From: Clostridiales bacterium
GTDB lineage: Bacteria; Bacillota; Clostridia; Lachnospirales; WRAX01
NCBI GenBank assembly: GCA_031262335.1
Contig: JAISHX010000207.1
Location: forward strand, 1-7,269
DNA: 7,269 nucleotides
Direction: 5' to 3'
This document shows positions 3,810-7,269 of the stretch, piece by piece (position 1 is the stretch's first letter; each line of letters begins with the position of its first letter). The position numbers were made by a program, and so were the translations under genes. The notes beneath the pieces are model-generated. The model saw only the letters and a program-made list of their open reading frames with translations, made no database searches and had not been told where the DNA came from.

Positions 3810-6647
3810 GAACAGAATACAAATCCAAGCGAACCAAAGAATGAAGAAATTAAGCAAACCGGTGAACTCCGCCCCAATACGGAAGGCGAACGTAAGCCGC
3901 GTCCTGAAGCGGAGCGTAAACCACGCCCTGAAGGCGAACGTAAACCACGACCTGAAGGAGAGCGTAAGCCACGCCCTGAAGGAGAACGTAAACCACGACC
4001 TGAAGGTGACCGCAAACCGCGTCCTGAAGGAGAACGTAAACCACGCCCTGAGGGGGAACGGAAACCACGCCCTGAAGGCGACCGCCGTCCGCCAAGACCT
4101 GATGGAGAACGCAGACCACGCCCTGAAGGTGACCGCCGTCCGCCAAGACCTGATGGAGAACGCAGACCGCGTCCCGAAGGCGACCGCCGTCCGCCAAGAT
4201 TTGACGGAGAACGCAGACCGCATCCAACTACTTCAGAACAACCGGTCAAAAAAGAAGAAAAAGCTTTAGGGGCAGAAACAACCCATTCTTCGGCAGAAAG
4301 ACCTCAAACAACGGAACAAAGACACAGTCAACCAACATCACAACGTCCGCAAGGCACGGCAAGGCAGTATGGAAATGACCAGCATCACCGTAGCGGAACA
4401 GATACAAGAAGTCCTAACAGTCATGGCTACGCAGGCAGGCAAGGCACGCCGCCTAACAGACCTCCTCAAGGCGACAGACCTCCTTATAGAGGAAATTCGC
4501 AAAGCGGCACACCTACAGGTAACAGGGGAACGAGTACACAATCTGCACCTCGACCGGGTGGTTATAAAGGTACGCAAGGAACGGGTTATAAAGGCACGCC
4601 GGGAACCGGTTACAATAGAGGTACGCAAGGAACCAGACCTCCGCAGTCCGGCGACAAAGATAAAGATGCCGATGCAAAACGTCCGCAAAGACCGCCAACA
4701 AAACCGTTAGGCAGACCCGGTGATAAAGGCAAGCTTGCCCAGCCGGAAAAACCGCAAAAACAAATCCAAAAAATTCAGCAGGACAAACATCATCAAAGCA
4801 GCCGATTTAAAGGTGACGATGCGGAAAAAGCACGCCGCAACCCAAAACAGGCAAAAAAATCCGCACAAAAAGTAGTAATTCCGGCTCCTATCGAAATTAA
4901 AACACTTGTCATTCCGTCAATTATCACAGTAAAAGAGCTTGCGGAGCTTATGGCAAAACAGGGTGCGGAAGTCGTAAAAACACTTATGAAACACGGACAT
5001 ATGGTAACGATTACTCAAGAAATAGATTTTGCAACCGCATCTGAAATTGCCGAGGAATTTAATTTTATCCTTGAAGAAAAAGTAGAAGTTGATATTTTTG
5101 AGGAAACATTTGCCGAAATTCCCGACAATGAAGAGGACTTAGTACCGCGTCCTCCTGTCGTTGTTGTTATGGGTCACGTTGACCACGGTAAAACAGCTTT
5201 GCTTGACGCTATAAGGAAATCAAATGTCGCGGCGGGAGAAGCGGGAAAAATAACCCAACACATCGGCGCATACACGGTTGCTTTAAATGATAAACATGTA
5301 ACTTTTTTAGATACGCCAGGGCATGAAGCGTTTACCGCAATGAGAATGAGAGGCGCGCAAGTCACAGATATTGCCGTGCTTGTCGTTGCGGCAGACGACG
5401 GGGTTATGCCGCAAACAATTGAGGCAATCAACCATGCAAAAGCGGCAAATGTTGAAATTATAGTTGCGATAAACAAAATAGATAAGCCATCGGCAAATCC
5501 GGATAGAGTAAAGCAGGAGCTGCTTGAACATAATATTGTTGCCGAAGAATTTGGCGGCACAACAATATGCGTTCCCGTGTCGGCACATTCAAAGCAAGGT
5601 ATTCCTGAACTGCTTGAAATGATAACTCTTGTTGCGGAAATGAAAAACCTCCGTGCAAACCCCAACAAAAAAGCACGCGGTACAATTTTGGAAGCGTCTT
5701 TGGAAAAGGGTAGAGGAACTGTTGCAACCGTTCTGATTCAGCAAGGGTCTTTGGAAGTCGGTGACACAGTTGTTGCCGGTTCGATTTACGGCAGAGTACG
5801 CGCAATGCTTGACGATAACCGTAAAAAAGTCAAGAGGGCGTTGCCGGGTACAGCAGTTGAAATTTTGGGGCTGCCTGACGTTCCTCAAGCAGGCGACGTT
5901 TTGTACGCATCTGTTAATGAAAGACAGGCACGTCATGTTGCGGAATCACATTTTGCAAAAGGGCGTGCTGACATGATAAAAGCAATGCCGCAAAAGGTTT
6001 CGCTTGACGACTTATTTACTCAAATTAAAGCAGGACAGGTAAAAGAACTTAATATAGTAATAAAAGCTGATGTTCAAGGCTCGGTTGAGGCGGTACGCCA
6101 AAGCCTTGAAAAATTATCAAACGAAGAAGTTAAAGTAAGGATAATTCACGGCGGTGTAGGCGCGATAACGGAATCCGATGTAATGCTTGCGGCTGCGTCA
6201 ACAGCCGTCATAATTGGATTTAATGTTCGTCCCGAGCCTTCCTCAAAATCAGTTGCAGCGGAATACAATGTTGACATTAGGCTTTACCGCATAATTTATC
6301 AGGCAATTGACGATGTAAACGCCGCAATAAAAGGCATGCTTGACCCTGTTTTTGCAGAAAAAGTAGTTGGTCACGCCGAAATAAGACAGATATTCAAAGC
6401 ATCAGGTATTGGAAACATCGGCGGGTGTCATGTTTCTGACGGAAAGATTTTACGTTCTTCAAAAGTACGGCTTGTTCGGGACGGAATTGTTGTTTATGAA
6501 GGTGAAATAGATACTCTCCGCCGCTTTAAAGAAGATGCTCGGGAAGTCAGCGCGGGTTATGAATGTGGTATCGTCCTTTCAAAATTCAACGATATAAAAG
6601 CGGGAGATGTTGTTGAAGCTTTCACCATGGAGGAAGTGGTACGGTGA
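3807..6647 (+). CDS. infB: Translation initiation factor IF-2, probable ATA start, long repetitive N-terminus
   Basis: IF2 is the GTPase that brings fMet-tRNA to the 30S subunit and promotes subunit joining. From ATA 3807 the protein is 946 residues. Residues 1-~365 form a disordered tail rich in Arg, Pro, Gly and Gln: octapeptide repeats (26-89), 17-residue repeats (90-140) and GYKGT repeats (about 252-276). The IF2 N-domain begins at about 369 ([18 protein letters not shown]). The GTPase domain has G1 GHVDHGKT (456-463), G3 DTPGH (502-506) and G4 NKID (556-559). Domain II, the C1 domain and the fMet-tRNA-binding C2 domain (ending FTMEEVVR) follow. The first ATG in frame, 4950, would cut the conserved N-domain and has a poor ribosome binding site, so it is not the main start. 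No stop interrupts 3798-6644. The C-terminal half is certain; only the start codon is open. Confidence 0.9.
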   Translation: MEQNTNPSEPKNEEIKQTGELRPNTEGERKPRPEAERKPRPEGERKPRPEGERKPRPEGERKPRPEGDRKPRPEGERKPRPEGERKPRPEGDRRPPRPDGERRPRPEGDRRPPRPDGERRPRPEGDRRPPRFDGERRPHPTTSEQPVKKEEKALGAETTHSSAERPQTTEQRHSQPTSQRPQGTARQYGNDQHHRSGTDTRSPNSHGYAGRQGTPPNRPPQGDRPPYRGNSQSGTPTGNRGTSTQSAPRPGGYKGTQGTGYKGTPGTGYNRGTQGTRPPQSGDKDKDADAKRPQRPPTKPLGRPGDKGKLAQPEKPQKQIQKIQQDKHHQSSRFKGDDAEKARRNPKQAKKSAQKVVIPAPIEIKTLVIPSIITVKELAELMAKQGAEVVKTLMKHGHMVTITQEIDFATASEIAEEFNFILEEKVEVDIFEETFAEIPDNEEDLVPRPPVVVVMGHVDHGKTALLDAIRKSNVAAGEAGKITQHIGAYTVALNDKHVTFLDTPGHEAFTAMRMRGAQVTDIAVLVVAADDGVMPQTIEAINHAKAANVEIIVAINKIDKPSANPDRVKQELLEHNIVAEEFGGTTICVPVSAHSKQGIPELLEMITLVAEMKNLRANPNKKARGTILEASLEKGRGTVATVLIQQGSLEVGDTVVAGSIYGRVRAMLDDNRKKVKRALPGTAVEILGLPDVPQAGDVLYASVNERQARHVAESHFAKGRADMIKAMPQKVSLDDLFTQIKAGQVKELNIVIKADVQGSVEAVRQSLEKLSNEEVKVRIIHGGVGAITESDVMLAAASTAVIIGFNVRPEPSSKSVAAEYNVDIRLYRIIYQAIDDVNAAIKGMLDPVFAEKVVGHAEIRQIFKASGIGNIGGCHVSDGKILRSSKVRLVRDGIVVYEGEIDTLRRFKEDAREVSAGYECGIVLSKFNDIKAGDVVEAFTMEEVVR
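3882..4226 (+). repeat. In-frame tandem repeats in infB: 8 x 24 bp then 3 x 51 bp
   Basis: Eight consecutive 24-bp units (3882-4073) encode EGERKPRP or close variants ([16 protein letters not shown]). Three 51-bp units follow (4074-4124, 4125-4175, 4176-4226), each encoding [17 protein letters not shown] with two changes in the last copy. The units join exactly without spacers. Many differences between copies are synonymous third-base changes (for example GGC/GGA/GGT/GGG), which points to selection on the peptide. This stretch is clearly richer in GC than the surrounding genes. Confidence 0.95.
4560..4634 (+). repeat. Short GYKGTQGT repeat in infB
   Basis: Two 24-bp units encode GYKGTQGT (4560-4583) and GYKGTPGT (4584-4607). 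A 27-bp variant encodes GYNRGTQGT (4608-4634). They lie in the same disordered IF2 tail but differ in composition from the Arg/Pro octapeptides: Gly, Thr and Tyr rich. Confidence 0.85.
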
Positions 6648-7012
6648 AAAATAACAGACTTGTGCGTGTAAATGATGAAATAAAACGTGAAGTTGCCGCA
6701 ATTTTTCTTACAGAGTTATCCGACCCGCGTATACGCGGCGGAGTCGTCAGCGTTACGAATGTTGAAACAACTCCGGATTTAAAATTTTGCAAAATATTTA
6801 TAAGCAGTCTGGGAACAGACGAAGAAAAAAAAGCGGCATTAGACGGTGCGGTAAGTGCCACCGGATATGTCCGCAAACAAATAGCTGCAAAACTCAATTT
6901 GCGGCTTACCCCTGCTATAACTTTTGTTGCCGACGATTCCATTGAACACGGCGCAAGAATTTCAAAGCTGATAGATGAAGCTGTTGCAGACATTAAAAAC
7001 TCGTCAAATTAG
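6644..7012 (+). CDS. rbfA: 30S ribosome-binding factor RbfA
   Basis: RbfA is a small KH-fold protein that binds the immature 30S subunit near helix 1 of 16S rRNA and helps its maturation. The 122-residue product has the usual length. Family features are [20 protein letters not shown] followed by PRI (residues 8-30), a central [20 protein letters not shown] strand region, and the C-terminal [19 protein letters not shown]. The start is GTG at 6644, overlapping the infB stop by 4 bp, with GGAGGA (6629-6634) 9 nt upstream. It ends with TAG at 7010-7012. The tail after SKLIDEAV is as short as in other Firmicutes, so that TAG is a genuine stop. Confidence 0.95.
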   Translation: MKNNRLVRVNDEIKREVAAIFLTELSDPRIRGGVVSVTNVETTPDLKFCKIFISSLGTDEEKKAALDGAVSATGYVRKQIAAKLNLRLTPAITFVADDSIEHGARISKLIDEAVADIKNSSN

Positions 7013-7025
7013 CGACAGTTTCCCA

Positions 7026-7051
7026 CGGGGACGGTTTTATTGCCGTCCCCG
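7026..7051. repeat. GC-rich hairpin between rbfA and nrnA
   Basis: GGGGACGG (7027-7034) pairs with CCGTCCCC (7043-7050), extended by C7026-G7051, around an AT-rich 8-nt loop. No T-run follows (GCCGGATAG), so it is a poor intrinsic terminator. It could be an RNA processing or stabilising hairpin, or a copy of a REP-like palindrome. The GGGGACGG core resembles scattered intergenic palindromes I recall from other Clostridia. Confidence 0.6.
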
Positions 7052-7072
7052 CCGGATAGAAAGGAATTTTGT

Positions 7073-7269
7073 ATGGATAATACAGCAGACCGAATAATAG
7101 AAAAAATAAAAAACGCGGGCAAAGTTTTTATAGCCGGTCACATAAATCCGGACGGAGATTGTGTCGGTGCGTGTGCCGCGCTTTTTCATATAGTAAAAAA
7201 GTTAAATTCTGTTCCGGTTGCTTTACTTGAACCGTTTCACAATAAATTTGACTTTGCCGGACTTGAAAT
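7073..7269 (+). CDS. nrnA: DHH-family phosphoesterase, NrnA-like oligoribonuclease/pAp phosphatase (3' end outside window)
   Basis: Sixty-five codons are visible from ATG 7073, which has AAGGA (7061-7065) 7 nt upstream. The product begins MDNTADRIIEKIKNAGKVFI and then shows GHINPDGDCVGAC (residues 22-34). This is motif I of DHH/DHHA1 phosphoesterases (H-x-N-x-D-G-D-x-x-G), whose His and Asp residues bind Mn2+. NrnA degrades short RNA oligomers and dephosphorylates 3'-phosphoadenosine 5'-phosphate. It follows rbfA in many Firmicute operons, often before truB, which supports the call. The DHH motif itself and the C-terminal domain lie beyond the window, so a c-di-AMP or other DHH enzyme cannot be fully excluded. 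Confidence 0.85.
   Translation, partial: MDNTADRIIEKIKNAGKVFIAGHINPDGDCVGACAALFHIVKKLNSVPVALLEPFHNKFDFAGLE

Noticed and set aside
3761..4249. Long minus-strand open frames with [12 protein letters not shown] repeats opposite infB
   Set aside because: The repeat units are multiples of 3 bp and GC-rich, so several frames stay open by necessity. They have no ribosome binding site, and the plus-strand frame is continuous with the conserved IF2 domains.
3840..4710. Plus-strand frames at 3841-4269 and 4369-4710 as separate basic proteins
   Set aside because: They are out-of-frame shadows of the infB repeat region without ribosome binding sites or family features.
4950..6647. ATG 4950 as the real start of infB
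   Set aside because: It falls inside the conserved IF2 N-domain ([12 protein letters not shown]), with only a GGAG 3 nt upstream. The frame is open and structured as an IF2 tail for over 1.1 kb before it. An internal short isoform cannot be fully excluded.
3795..7012. Reassignment of TAG to a sense codon, which would explain the TAG before infB and would fuse RbfA to NrnA in frame
   Set aside because: RbfA ends at its normal family length at TAG 7010, and the 60-residue coat-like gene also ends in TAG overlapping the next ribosome binding site. TAG therefore behaves as a stop. The in-frame match of rbfA with nrnA is a one-in-three coincidence.

Overview
The window looks like a chromosomal segment of a spore-forming Firmicute of the class Clostridia. 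Four things suggest this: moderate-to-low GC, strong AGGAGG-type ribosome binding sites, two small CotF-like spore coat genes, and the nusA-ylxR-ylxQ-infB-rbfA-nrnA gene order. I cannot name a genus.

Left part (1-1794), accessory genes. A sugar ABC transporter permease gene enters from the left edge and ends at 615. A 42-nt stem-loop that can terminate transcription in both directions (619-660) separates it from two short minus-strand genes (671-928 and 940-1122). These encode related small helical CotF-like coat proteins. Divergent from them, on the plus strand, is a ferritin-like di-metal protein (1249-1794). Coat proteins beside a ferritin-like protein point to a sporulation or oxidative-protection locus.

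Right part (1809-7269), the core transcription/translation operon. A good sigma-A-like promoter (1809-1836) is followed almost at once by a perfect 10-bp hairpin with a T-run (1866-1896). Then come nusA, ylxR (rnpM), ylxQ, infB, rbfA and the start of nrnA. ylxR, ylxQ and rbfA each overlap the preceding gene by 4-8 bp, so translational coupling is likely. NusA and YlxQ bind RNA, YlxR is known as an RNase P modulator, IF2 (infB) brings initiator tRNA to the ribosome, RbfA matures the 30S subunit, and NrnA degrades nanoRNA. The usual first gene, rimP, is not immediately upstream of nusA.

The most notable point is the start of infB. The IF2 frame is open from 3798 to 6647 but has no ATG, GTG or TTG before 4950, which lies inside a conserved domain. 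The best start is an ATA at 3807, 7 nt after a Shine-Dalgarno sequence. Just before it, an in-frame ATG overlaps the ylxQ stop and opens a 5-codon mini-ORF (MNLER) that ends on a TAG inside that Shine-Dalgarno. The resulting 946-residue IF2 has a long repetitive Arg/Pro-rich N-terminal tail: eight octapeptides, three 17-residue units, then Gly-Tyr-Lys-Gly-Thr repeats. NusA carries a very acidic, tyrosine-rich C-terminal tail.
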